A stretch of DNA of 22,901 bases from Euplotes cf. woodruffi 2 WChen-2021 (taxonomy: Eukaryota > Ciliophora > Spirotrichea > Euplotida > Euplotidae). Of the stretch, positions 9,782 to 22,838 are shown one piece after another. A program made the position numbers and the translations under genes. The stretch's first letter is position 1. Every line of letters begins with the position of its first letter. Below the pieces are notes generated by a model. That model was not told where the DNA came from, made no database searches, and saw nothing but the letters and a program-made list of their open reading frames with translations. The stretch covers positions 1 to 22,901 of the forward strand of contig JAGYYN010020376.1 of assembly GCA_021441665.1 (NCBI GenBank). The letters run 5' to 3'.

Positions 9782-11569
9782 TTAATCCCAAAGCTTGATT
9801 GTTCCGTCCCAGCTGCAAGTGGCAACTTTACTTGATTCGATCGGATGCCATGCGACGTCGATGCACACTTGGTCGTGAACTTTCATGGTTCTGTAATTTT
9901 TTCCACTCTTCCAGTCCCAGAACCACAACTTTCCTTCTGAGTCTCCACTGCAAAGGAACTGACCGTCAGGAGAGAAGGACAGTCCGCATGCATATCCAGC
10001 GCTAAGATGGCCAGTGAACTTCTTTTTCCTGTTGAGTTTGAAGCTTCCCTTTCAGTCGTAGATAACGATTTTGTTGTCCATCGACTGTCCTGCAAAGTAC
10101 TTTCTGTTTGGATGCATTGTCGATGACGGAATCGCATGCATATCAGGCTCACTAATGTGCTTGATGACGACGGGGATTCCGTACTCCCAGACGAAGATCT
10201 TTTTATCGTCCGCTGTTGTCACAAACTTCTTGTAGTCCTCGATGAAGGTAATCGTGTTTATTGCTCCTAAATGCTCTTCGTACTTCTGCACCACTTGCCC
10301 CGACCGGATATCGTACTGAAGGATCTTTTTATTTTGGTTGCCAACCAAGAATATATTCTGCTGGTCGTGGTCTGGATTGAACGTGCAACAGAACGGTATT
10401 TTCTTAATGTTGAATGAACTTATGTTCTTGCCGGTCTCTGTGTCCCATAACTGGACGTATTTATCATAGCCTGCCGAAATAAACTGCCTCCCACTGTTTG
10501 TTAATGATAGATCTCTTACTGACTCTGTATGACCGATGTACGTGCGAACGCATTTTCGATTTGTTAACACATCCCAGAGCTTTACTCTTCCATCGTGAGA
10601 AGCAGAGAGCAAAAAGTGTCCATATTTTGGAAAGAACTTTATTTTTTGTACTCCCTTTGAATGACCTGTCCAAGTATGCAGCAATTTCTTTGGAATAAAA
10701 CAAGAGTGCTCTCCAGGTGTCAAGTGTTCAGGAGGGCTAAGAAAAGATCGACCATGTGACTTATCACTTGATGCATTTCCATGGAATATAGTATAGCTTT
10801 TTATACCTTGCTCTTTGACTTCTTCTTTAACTTCCTCTTCCTCATTATCAGATTCTTTCTTAACTTTTTCTGCTCCAACTTCTTCACGTTGTTTTTCATC
10901 TAATTTTTGCTGACGCTTGTTTTCAAAGTTCTTCTCGAGTGTTTTCTGCTGAGGGGTCGGAATCACTTTTTGTATTCTAAAGTCTTCTTCTCCTTCGTAA
11001 AAAGCCCAGGGGCCAAGGAAGTCTTCTTTTCCAGCCTCACCTTCTCGTTTACGTTTGGCTCTGAGCTGCTTTTTATACTCAGCTGATTCTTTAGATTTTG
11101 GTCCGTGGGCGTTCGATTCAAAGTCCACTTTTCTGTATTGTCCTGCATGAACGACATTCTCATTTCGACCGACTGTGGGGTCCTGAGCGTAGCCGAAGTT
11201 TTCAAAAGTGTAAAATTGTTCATCAAACTTGGCTGCATTCAGATGGTACTCTTCAAGATGTCCAGTCAAATGGTTCTTTTGAGTGGACACCTGATTGCTT
11301 GTATAGAACCTCGTGCGTTTATTTCCTCTCGATTTCCCTCTGCAGATCGCTAATGTCGACGTCGTTGTAAGCTGCAAGGCCTTCAGCGTCAATTAAATCC
11401 TGGATATCAGTAACTTGCTGACTGGCTAAGCCTTCAGCTTGCTGGTTTGCGTCTTGAAGTCCGCTTGCCTCTGGTTTGCTAAATCGATTAACAGCCATTT
11501 TAAGTACTTTGAATCAATGTTCCTGCTGCAGCTCCCCGAGTCTGAGGAATAGTTTAAAATGTGCTCCAT
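9782..11569 (-). CDS. PRP17: Pre-mRNA splicing factor PRP17/CDC40 (WD40 protein)
   Basis: 585 residues, close to the usual length (human CDC40 has about 580). PRP17 is a WD40 component of the spliceosome needed around the second catalytic step. The N-terminal part carries [13 protein letters not shown] and [15 protein letters not shown]; the WD40 propeller covers about residues 290-585 ([61 protein letters not shown]). In IVIYDCKGSF a TGA codon is read as Cys. Start: ATG at 11567-11569 opens [12 protein letters not shown], an acidic/Ser start typical of the family. A 29-nt intron (11479-11507) then joins to [10 protein letters not shown]; a second ATG inside that intron was rejected. A +1 shift at AAA-TAA (11319-11324) joins LQREIERK to KRTRFYTSN. 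The stop follows IKLWD directly, as in orthologues. Confidence 0.95.
11319..11324 (-). other. +1 ribosomal frameshift site AAA-TAA-A
   Basis: In PRP17: frame ...DLQREIERK meets TAA; +1 gives [21 protein letters not shown], the conserved segment of the family. Confidence 0.9.
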
Positions 11570-12077
11570 CTTGTGTATTTAGAAATTTATAATTTTCAAT
11601 TTGTAAGCTAATTATATAAAATAGTACAAAAATAAATTTTAATAAAACAAGTTTTAATTAGCCACCTATACATATACATTTTGTAAGTTAAAGTTTAGGC
11701 AACCCAATCTGATATTAAAAATCATATGATAAAAACTAATATTTAAATCAATTTATTTTTATAATTCAGTATAGACTTAATTGAAGAGCTTGAAAACATT
11801 CAGATACCTGTCATATAATTGCTAAAATAAACCTAAAGTGATTTAATTTTAATTTTTGATAATTTCCTGATATCTCGATAATCAAAATTTAAAGACAGTG
11901 TAAAACTGATAAAAATGATGCATTTTTAATTGTTCTATGTTTTGTTACTTATGATACACTAAATATTGAAACTAATATATCGTATTTTATTTTCATTTAC
12001 TACTAAATTCTCATAATCTACAAAACTGAAGTCACAATTGCTTTAGGCAAGAGATCTCTGCAACTCAAAGATATATT
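11570..12077. other. AT-rich gap, no gene seen
   Basis: 508 bp upstream of PRP17 and downstream of the next gene, very AT-rich with stops in all frames. Breakage-consensus-like decamers occur at 11592-11601 (reverse, ATTTTCAATT) and 11964-11973 (TATTGAAACT). This is one of two long gaps in the window and a good candidate for a boundary between macronuclear chromosomes. Confidence 0.5.
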
Positions 12078-12502
12078 TTAAGAAGGATTTAAATTAATGC
12101 AGACATATCGCTTCCAGTCTTCTTCGCGTTCATTTTTAGTCTTTCCAGAGTCATCGATTTTCTTTATCTTTTTCTTTTCAATACGCTTGGCAGCCGGACG
12201 GCCTCGAAAAACAGCCATATTATTAATGCGTTCGATATTGTCCATGTTCTTTTTAGTTTTGATTGCTCGTTCTTTCTTCTCGTTGTCTTTGTTCCTATCG
12301 TGTTTATTTATCCTTCCTCTTATTCTTGATGCTGAGTTCAGTGTCGTCAAGCAACTTATTTATTCGTGATCATCATGAAGTTGCGTCTTTCTATCAAGTC
12401 GTCCAACTTCTGCTCCAGATGCTTGATGTACTCGATTGAGTTCGAATTGATGATATTTTCGATAAACTCGCGCTTTTCTTTATTTTCCTGAGATTCTTCC
12501 AT
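12078..12502 (-). CDS. Small basic protein with two +1 frameshifts
   Basis: 140 residues after two shifts; not recognised. It starts MEESQENKEKREFIENI, has a helical, probably coiled-coil N-terminal third (YIKHLEQKLDDLIERR), then a strongly basic part with FRGRPAAKR, which contains the RGRP core of an AT-hook, and ends EEDWKRYVCINLNPS. A nuclear or nucleic-acid-binding role is possible but unproven. Without both shifts (12356-12361 and 12304-12309) only 49 residues would be made. No intron is needed. An upstream in-frame ATG near 12553 would add an AT-rich, UTR-like extension and was not chosen. The gene lies 70 bp from the stop of the ABCA gene on the same strand. Confidence 0.75.
12304..12309 (-). 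other. +1 ribosomal frameshift site AAA-TAA-A
   Basis: Frame ...KNKRKDK meets TAA; +1 gives KHDRNKDNEKKERAIKTKK and runs open to the gene end. Confidence 0.8.
12356..12361 (-). other. +1 ribosomal frameshift site AAA-TAA-G
   Basis: Frame ...RNFMMITNK meets TAA; +1 gives KLLDDTELSIKNKRKDK, only 17 codons before a second shift site. Confidence 0.8.
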
Positions 12503-12572
12503 AACGATGAAAATTTTAAATTTTATTGCTAATTTAAAATATATTTGTGACAAGGATAAATTGAAACAATTC
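12503..12572. other. 70-bp tandem gap
   Basis: Short AT-rich gap between the ABCA stop and the start of the downstream small gene. It holds a breakage-like decamer AATTGAAACA at 12559-12568. If each gene has its own macronuclear chromosome, both ends must fit in this interval. Confidence 0.5.
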
Positions 12573-15500
12573 TTATTCGATTTCTTCTCTGTATTTGCTA
12601 ATCGTGATTTGCTCTAAAGACGCCTGACCAACTGAGTAATCTGAAATCATGTCTTTGAACTCCTCCTCGAAATGCTCGAAGATCTTACCGACGGAAAGAT
12701 TCACTGACGGGACCTTGATTTTGTATGCATTCCCATAGTGCTCGATTAGATCCACCGTCCCGTAAAGTCTTTTTAGCCCGTTGATAATCTTTAGCGAGTT
12801 TGAGATCATTATTACGCCCCATTGGATGAAATCGGAAACTAGCATTCCAACTGTTGACAACTCATTTCTGGTGATTTCAGCGCCAAGTCCTTTAGCTGAG
12901 AATTCTTCGAGTATATCTGAGTATCCAACTTCTCTCAAAACATCTTCGAGATTGTACTCTGTGACTTTAAAAGTATCATCAAAACTTGTTGAACTCAGAA
13001 TTTGGCCGATTTGCTCTCTTGAAGGATGCTTCATTCTAAATTCTATTTCGTAATAGTTGCCGAATTTCGACTTCAAATGCTGCACTGTTCCAAAGCACCG
13101 GAAGTGGCCATTCGCCATAATGCCAACCTTTGTTGAAAGAGCCTCAGCTTCTTCCATCGAGTGGGTTGTCAACACAACCGCGCTTTTCTTTTTCAAAGTT
13201 GTGATATTAGAAATAACTGACCACATGAAACGTTTTGATTTTGGATCCATCCCGGTAGATGGCTCATCGAGAAGGACAATCGGTGGGTTTCCAATCATTG
13301 CCATTGCAACTGAAAGCTTTCGTTTATTACCACCCGACAGGTACGCTGCGTCTTTATGTTCGTATTCAAGAAGATCCATTTGGTCCATTTTTCTCTCCAC
13401 AACATCTTTTCTTAATTCAGGAAGGACTCCTTTGATGCATGAGTAGAACTCAAGATGTTCTCGGACAGAAAGTCCGTTGAACAGCGCATCGAACTGAGGA
13501 CAGTAGCCAATATATTTTCTAGCTTTAGAAAGATCTCCTCGATCGAGTACATTAAATCCGTTAATATGTATTTTTCCTCGAGTCGGAGTGACTTCTCCTG
13601 TGAGAGCTTTGAAAGTGGTTGTCTTGCCTGCCCCATTGACTCCAAGCAGTGAGAATCACTCTCCGTACTGAACACCAAAGGAAAGCTCTTTGACTGCGAC
13701 TTTCTTTATACCTCTATCATAGTAAGTCTTGCGCAGATTTTTGACTCGAACTTGGTAGTCAGAAGCGATTGAGTGGTCGAGTCTTCGCTCTTCCTCCACA
13801 ACGTCATCGTCAAGATCGAGGTCTTCATGGTCGTTGTCGGCAGAGCTCCAGCTGAATGCTTTCAGCTCAATGATATAAAGTATTATGAGATACAGAACGG
13901 GTGTGATTCATAAGAAAAGAATGTCTCCTCCTACTTTGTCTAATGAATAAATACCTTGGTTATCAGCAAATTCAGGAGGTACCATATTTTTGAGAATCAG
14001 CTGAACGATTCCGTTGCAAAATGAAAAGCCTGGCTGAAGTCTCAACACCCACTTGATTATTTTAATGTACGTCTCCCCGCTTTTGAAGAACTGCAGCCCG
14101 AACATAGCTAAAGCCATGAACCCACCCATGATGAACTGCAAGTAGCTGACTGTCGTCCTTGCCGTGCTGTCTTTAGCAAACAAGAAGCTGATGCAGTATG
14201 TGAATGGAAGGACTGCGAGGACAAGCAGGACCAACAGCAGCCAGCAGTTTCCAATATCAACATCAAGCGCGTAGATTGCGATGAATCATACAGCTGGAGT
14301 AACGAACTTAAGTATATCGACAAAATAATGACTCATCCAATATGCAAACAGACTCCCACCGCTAATCAGCTGCTGATGCTTAACTGAGTCGTTCCTCTCC
14401 ATTACGATGTTTGCTGCAATAGACGAAGTGATATTACCGACGGCGAGTGAGAATGATATCACCGTCATTATTGCCATTGTTGTCTGAAGGAGATCATCCA
14501 CGACTTGAGAGCGAGGAAAAGACCCGTAAGCAAGATTTAATGTGATATCTTGGTCTCCTGTTGAATCTCGAATCAATGCATTTCACATGAACGCTGTGAA
14601 GTACGAAAGCACAGATCCTGAGGATATATCAAGTACGTTTACGATGTCATAAAATTTCTTTTGACCTTCCTTTGTTATTTTTCTAAAATAAGCAGACCCA
14701 AATGTTTGGTCTCGAATCCGGTTTTCAAATAGAATATTGTCAAAATGTTCAAATTCAGCTCGAAAGTTTGGATCGTGCTCGAAATCCCTATGAATACTTG
14801 TAAACACTGAATTGTTAAAGAACGAATTCACGACTGATTGAGATAAATCAGAGGATACAGAAGGGTCTTCAGAATAACTAAACTGCTGATTCATCGGAAA
14901 GTCGTTAATAGAAACCTCAGTTACAGCTGTGCCTGATTTCGTCGATAAGTACATAATCACCGCTCCTAAAATTATTAGTAATGAAGGATATAAAACTTCG
15001 AATATTAGCGGTCTTATTTGTCGAAAAATCAGTTTCATTCTCATGACGATCATTGCATAGATTTGTAGTTTAATTAGTTCGAATCCAGTGATTGCTCCGT
15101 CAATAAGTCAATAGTCGTCAATTCTTGAATTTTTATCGTATTTATTTCTGTTATCAGCGTCAAAAATATTATCGTCATTATCACTGTATAATTTTCCTTC
15201 TCAAACCTTCAAAAAGACTTCTTCAAGTGTCGTAACTCCAATTCCGTATGACTTAACTCCAAGTTCAGCTTTTCTTTTGTCAAGCGCATCGAAGAAGTCT
15301 TTGAATTTTTTAATCGATTCATTCGGCAGTTGGAATGTCATCTCCGATGAAACTTCAGATATCTTAACTGCGTTTTGTATTCGTGCCAGTATAAAAGCAT
15401 CGATTTGCGGTGACTTTTCCTTAGAGTCTTTATCGATTGTTAGATTGTAGCCAACTCCGAATTTCTTTTTCAAAAATAAAGATGACCCTCATCAGCTCGC

Positions 15501-17754
15501 TTTGCCTTTAGTAATGATTGCGATCCTGTCTCCGAGAATATCGGCTTCCTCCATAAAGTGCGTTGTGAGTATCATAATTCTGTCGCGCTTGTGCCGTTTT
15601 AACATGTCCCAGAGGCTTCGCCTTGATTTTGGGTCAAGCCCGGAGGATGGTTCGTCAAGAAGGACGATTTTAGATCCTCCAAGCAAAGCTATTCCAATAT
15701 TCACTCTGCGCTTTTGCCCGCCTGATAGATTTTTAGACAGTAGGTCTTTTTGGTCTTTTAAATCAACCTCTCCCAGCATTGAGTTAATTTCGCTGTTTTG
15801 GAGGTTCGAGTCGACGCCTTTGAACTCACAAAAGATCTCGAAGTGTTCTTCTGCAGTTAGTTGATCAAAAAGTACGTTGTGTTGGGGACAGACGCCAAGG
15901 ATTTCACGAATTTGGTCCATTTCATCAAAAATATTCATATCGTAAATGTAGGCAGAACCTTGCGTCGCTTCGTATAACCCAGTGATCATTGAAATTGTGC
16001 TTGTTTTGCCTGCTCCGTTCGGCCCGAGAAGTGCGAATATTTGATCTTTATACATTGTGAGAGATAAGTTATCAACTGCTTTGACTCCGTTATTATAGAC
16101 TTTGACAAGATTCCTCAGCTCAAGCTTTTCTTTGTTTTTAAAATTTGCTGGGACAGTTTCAAAATTAGTGAAGTCCTGTGCAACCATTTCTAAATCGTTA
16201 TCGTCATTTTCTTCAAGTTTTCGTTCTTCTTTAAGCTTTAAATAAGAAAAATCTGAAAATGGATTGTTCTTTCGCAAGTCTATAGACATTATAATCGAGC
16301 TTTACTTCTTTTCTTCTTCGACCAAAAGCTCGACATAAAGCAGAAGCAAGGATGCTTTCTAATTCCAAATTCTGTAGGCATGATCTATAGCAATTAAGCA
16401 GTCATTGACTTACATAAGAAAGATAGGTGCCGATGAGTACTGACAAAAAGAAGTTGGTCCCGCACATCAAAAAGTACGTTGTCATGTTGTAATTCTTAAA
16501 CGTCATTCCGATGGAGTTGAAGTTCAACCCATCCCCTTGTTCCTCTAATTTCCAAAGAATCTCTGAGCCTTGATTGAGCGCCAAGTTCGGAAACAATGAC
16601 ACTAGACATCTGGTTGAATAAGAGGCTGCTTTTGGAACTGCGTGGACAATGTAATAAGTTGCAAAGTGAATTATGATCGCAGCAGCAGACCCAGTTTTTA
16701 CATTATTAAACAGCGCCACAAGCCCGATGATCCATCCAAATAACGATAGCGCGTACATGAAGTAAAACAGGAATATTAGTATCGAGTTTGAATTAGGCGT
16801 GAGGTAAACACGTGTAATGATTGCCATCTCGACTCAGATCACTAAAATTTGAAGGAGATAGTAGACCACCCAGCTTGCAGTATATGCGGAGTCTTTCATC
16901 CCCATCATCCTCATGTACTCTCGTATCTTCTGGACCTTTTCCTCTAATGCTTTCTGAAAGAAGTTCATAAAAGGGATTAAGAAGATCACCACGATAATTG
17001 GAGGGAAGGTCTGCAACATCGCACTTGAGAAAATATCCGAGTGGTATTCTTCTGTTTTCTTCGGCACGAATGCAAGCTTGAAATCGTGCTCGCTATCTGG
17101 ACTATGTCGCTTTGCTATTACTTGCGATACACCAGTCACAAAAGTTGGCAAATGCGATGTTTTGATTTCTTGAAAGCCTCCGTAGTACTTCGGAACGTTG
17201 TCGCCTTGCTCAAATGGCGATTTATTTGAGCTCGGAATCATGTTTGAATATACAGAAAGCGAGTAGGTCTTTCCTGTGCGCTCGATCCCGGCTCCAAATC
17301 ATAGCTGAGTAATATTTGGGACCACTGCAACGTCTTTATACTGGCGGATATAGTTGCTGAAGTCTTTGTAAGTTTCAAAAGCAATTGTTTTATATGGTTT
17401 TGAGTTACTAAATCTCGATTTTAAGTTTGTGTAGAAGTTATTAAGTGTTTCAGCAATAATTCCATCTTCATCAGATCCGATGATGCCAATAGCCTGTGAG
17501 GCCACTCAGTCGAATTGTGACGTCTTAAACATAAAGCTTGAATCGTGGTAACTGTTGTCAGCGTAGAAGCCATCGAGTTCGTATGTTTGTTCTTTATTAA
17601 AAATCGGCTTTGATACTTTGCGAATGGACACGATGAACATCATCATAATGAGGGGGAGCAGGACTTCACCGAGTATAACTCATTTGTTCCGCTTGTAGAT
17701 AAGCCAGTTCTTTTTGTTCAGAGCAGAGAACTGTCTTTGAAATATCTTTGACAT
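12573..17754 (-). CDS. ABCA-family full ABC transporter
   Basis: 1708 residues, the normal length of a full A-subfamily transporter (lipid or sterol export/flipping at membranes). Order: TM1; large extracellular loop; six-helix half with PPIIVVIFLIPFMN and the IREYMRMMGMKDSAY coupling region; NBD1 with Walker A GPNGAGKTS, signature LSGGQKRR and Walker B IVLLDEPSSGLDP; the ABCA landmark GKASCCGSSLFLKKKFGVGY; second transmembrane half; NBD2 with Walker A GVNGAGKTT, signature LSGGNKRK and Walker B IVLLDEPSTGMDP, then THSMEEAE. Cys in GECFSLLG and both Cys of CCGSS are TGA. Only two introns, 16385-16413 (29 nt) and 16280-16305 (26 nt), flanking the conserved PTEFGIRKHPCFCF segment. No TAA or TAG lies in frame across the whole gene, so no frameshift is needed, unlike most neighbours. 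ATG at 17752-17754; stop TAA at 12573-12575. Substrate not predictable. Confidence 0.97.
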
Positions 17755-18320
17755 ATTTTATTCTATTCAGCCCTATTCAGTAAATCTTATAAAAGAGTAA
17801 TTAATTTATTTTCAGCTGAAAATGTATTCAAAAATCAGTAGAAATCTTGATATTTAATGTTATTGGGATTTGATAATATTATAGAGGCTTTAGTCAACTT
17901 ACTGCAGCACTCATAAATATTTATACAAAACAATTAGTAGTCTTAAATGATTTTCAAATACTTTTGTTTAAATATTGCGCTTTTTATACAATCTTTATAC
18001 TTAATAAAAGATTTCAAAATATTGTCTTTATTAATTTATGCTTAATAGAGTACTATTTCTATTAAGTATAAATATTAAATAGTTGCAAAAAAAATTTTAG
18101 TTTTTATCACAAACTAAATAATTGATACTTTATTGAAAATATTAATAAATGTAGAAACATATTTAAATATTAAATCAAAGCTTTATTATATTGAATTATC
18201 TTGTATTAACAATATCTTCTTAGAAAATACTAATAGTTCGTTTTTTATCATTATTCAAGTATTGGAGAGAAAATATAATTAAATCTAATGTTATTCAACA
18301 AAAATAAGCAACTGACTGTA
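17755..18320. other. AT-rich gap upstream of the ABCA gene
   Basis: 566 bp, very AT-rich, no coding frame seen. Contains a tandem CTATTCAG pair (17763-17770, 17773-17780), a perfect 16-bp palindrome at 17808-17823 and a breakage-like decamer TATTGAAAAT at 18131-18140. Like 11570-12077 it may separate macronuclear chromosomes. Confidence 0.5.
17808..17823. promoter_or_regulatory. Perfect 16-bp palindrome
   Basis: ATTTTCAGCTGAAAAT, centred about 60 bp upstream of the ABCA start codon. It could be a binding site for a dimeric protein; no known family is assigned. Confidence 0.3.
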
Positions 18321-20217
18321 TTAGTGCTTTTTGCTAGAAGTATCAATAATTTCTTCTTCGTCATCATCATCTAATTCTCTTTTCTTCTGTCTCTTAGCAT
18401 CCCTTATTTCTGGCTCCTCGTCTTCAGGGAGTCTTTTCCTGACTGCAGACTTGCGATTTTGGTATTGTTTATATTCTTCGAGGGCCTTGAGTTTTTCAGC
18501 TTGATATTTATCATATTCCTCTTTACCGTTTTCGTACTAAATGAAGTTAAACAGTTCGAGCTTACCTGAGATTAAAAATGCAAGCTTATGATCTTTTTGA
18601 TCAGTTTGATGTATTCGTCAAGTCGTGTTTGCTTAAATCTTTGCTTCATCGTTAATTCTGGGTTTGCTACGTCTTCTGTTACTTTATGCTCTTCTACTTT
18701 CTGATCAACTGCCCCGTAAGGCTCTACTGCAATGATTTCTTGAGTATTGGGTACATGTTGCTTTTCTGAATTCAATCCGTTGAGTTTGTAATCTTTTGGT
18801 GCAAACAGCTCGTAAGGCAATAGTGTGTTTAAATGCATGCTTAGGTGAATCCACAGCACAGATACAATCCTGCAGTTGTCTTTAACAGCTTGATCGATGA
18901 CGCTGCTAGGCTTGATTCGATCTGTAGTCACAACTAAATTGGTGACTCCCGACTTGTACTCAAGCATGTTTGTCATCCCCCTGAGCTCAGTGTTTTTCCA
19001 TTCGTAAGTGAGAGTCTGGTCGCAGTCTTTATCGCTTCGTGTCAGGTTGACATACACTCATCATATGTTTTTGAATAAAGAAGAATACATCCGGTTGTGT
19101 ACTTTTCTAATATCAGCTTCACCATCGTCTTTTTGCTCTTCAACTTCTTTGTAGAATTCATCGTGCAGTCTTTTTAAGTAATCAGCGTAGTAAAGGAGGA
19201 AGGGGTCATCGTCAGATTGAGTAAACCATTTGTAGTAATCCGGATACAGCGATAGGTACTGCTCTTCCTTCTGGCTCGGGAAGTAAACGTACGGATAAAC
19301 TTGCAATAAATTTCCTTTAGACTCAGGCCATACATCCATACGATCATCGAGAATCATGTAGAAGCTCTGATCTGAAGGTGACAGCTGTCTTAGAGTTTTA
19401 TATATTTTTCCGTCTGTATGGATCTGTCCATCGTCTCTGCTAATTATTCGTGACTCTGGAATCATGCAGTCTGGACAGCTTCTGTTGATGAAGTCAACTA
19501 TACTCATTGCGTATTTTCTGTTGCCCATTGTGTAAATGTAGATTTTGAAGTTATTTGCAAACTAACTCCATAAATTGTTTCATGAAAGTACGAAACTTCG
19601 TGTGAGTGTAGACCCCGTACTGCTCAGAGATCGGTATCTGAAATAAATCAATTCCTTTATAAAGCCTTCCTTTGTATTTTGGATTATGGACGTGCTGATT
19701 TACCGTAGTTGAGTGAAGCACTGTATTGTCCAGATCAAGGATTAAAATAAGTTTATTTCTCTTTAATTAAGTTGCGCTTAAGCTCCTTTTCCTTTTTCAA
19801 AGCAAGGGACATGCCATAATGCAGTTTATCATCGAGCAGCAGGTAACTTTTATGCCACTCCTCCCCGTAAAGGTGTCTTCCCTCGCGGACTCTTCCGCAT
19901 TTAACTCACATTTTATTAAGTGTTTCTTCTCACTGACATTCTTCATCAGGCTTAGGGGTTTCTTTTGGCACTTGCTTTTCTGTACATATGTCAAGGAGCT
20001 GATTTTTATCAGGCAAAACAATCAGTCATAAAGCTAAAAGCAACTGCAAAAATACATAAACTCCAACAAAGCTAATTTTTTGTATTGATATTAATTATTT
20101 GACGTAGTATTGTTAAATTGGCTTTTGATAGCGGATTTAAACTGCATGATTACCATATTTCTTAGACGCATCAGAGATCTGCTTTCAGTTCCTTCTAAAG
20201 TTTAGAAAATCCTGCAT
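18321..20217 (-). CDS. FCP1: FCP1-type RNA polymerase II CTD phosphatase with BRCT-like region
   Basis: About 580 residues. FCP1 removes phosphate from the heptad tail of RNA polymerase II. Visible in order: a cysteine cluster CQCEETLNKMCVKCG; EWHKSYLLLDDKLHYGMSLA; the catalytic DxDxT motif in LILDLDNTVLH; KFRTFMKQF; IYIYTMGNRKYA; ISRDDGQ; DDRMDVWPESKGNLLQVYPYVYF, the hallmark of FCP1 rather than of small SCP phosphatases. A BRCT-like region follows (CIV-type core, DNCRIVSVLWIHLSM), then a charged acidic tail. Two +1 shifts (19753-19758 and 19551-19556) sit just before the catalytic motif and just before the TMGNRKYA block. The first exon (MQDFLNFRRN, ATG 20215-20217) and the 120-nt intron 20034-20153 are tentative. 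Near the 3' end an in-frame TAA (18572-18574) lies 6 nt before a GTAAGC donor. Either the gene ends there or the tail to 18321 is joined by a splice, possibly with a +2 step. Confidence 0.88.
18572..18574 (-). other. Unresolved in-frame TAA near the 3' end of the FCP1 gene
   Basis: TTT-TAA, then TCTCAG and a GTAAGC donor. Two models use the downstream acidic tail: a 29-nt intron (18537-18565) with the TAA somehow bypassed, or a +2 step plus a 45-nt intron (18521-18565). A third possibility is that the protein stops here. Confidence 0.4.
19551..19556 (-). other. +1 ribosomal frameshift site AAA-TAA-C
   Basis: Frame ...FMKQFMELVCK meets TAA; +1 gives NFKIYIYTMGNRKYA. Family alignment has no gap at this point, which supports an exact one-base step. 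Confidence 0.92.
19753..19758 (-). other. +1 ribosomal frameshift site AAA-TAA-A
   Basis: Frame ...LKRNLIKEK meets TAA; +1 gives KLILILDLDNTVLH, the catalytic motif of FCP1. Confidence 0.9.
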
Positions 20218-20325
20218 TTATAAATTCAATAATTTAGTAATAAGAAAGAATTGCGTTGAATACAAGCAATTAAAAATTGTAAATGAAAATATGCTGTTAA
20301 GCTACTATACGCAGTGCTGAAAGCA
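20218..20325. other. 108-bp tandem gap
   Basis: Short AT-rich gap between the kinase stop and the proposed FCP1 start on the same strand. No element recognised. Confidence 0.4.

Positions 20326-22838
<2,513 letters not shown>

Noticed and set aside
11105-11370. Plus-strand open frames opposite PRP17 and opposite the ABCA gene
   Set aside because: They are antisense shadows of strongly supported minus-strand genes, without family similarity or splice structure of their own.
9782-11569. Reading TGA as tryptophan (as in Blepharisma)
   Set aside because: My first reading, since the frames stay open. TGA falls on invariant Cys positions in ABCA and DYRK motifs, and TGG is used at the WD40 Trp positions, so Cys is right.
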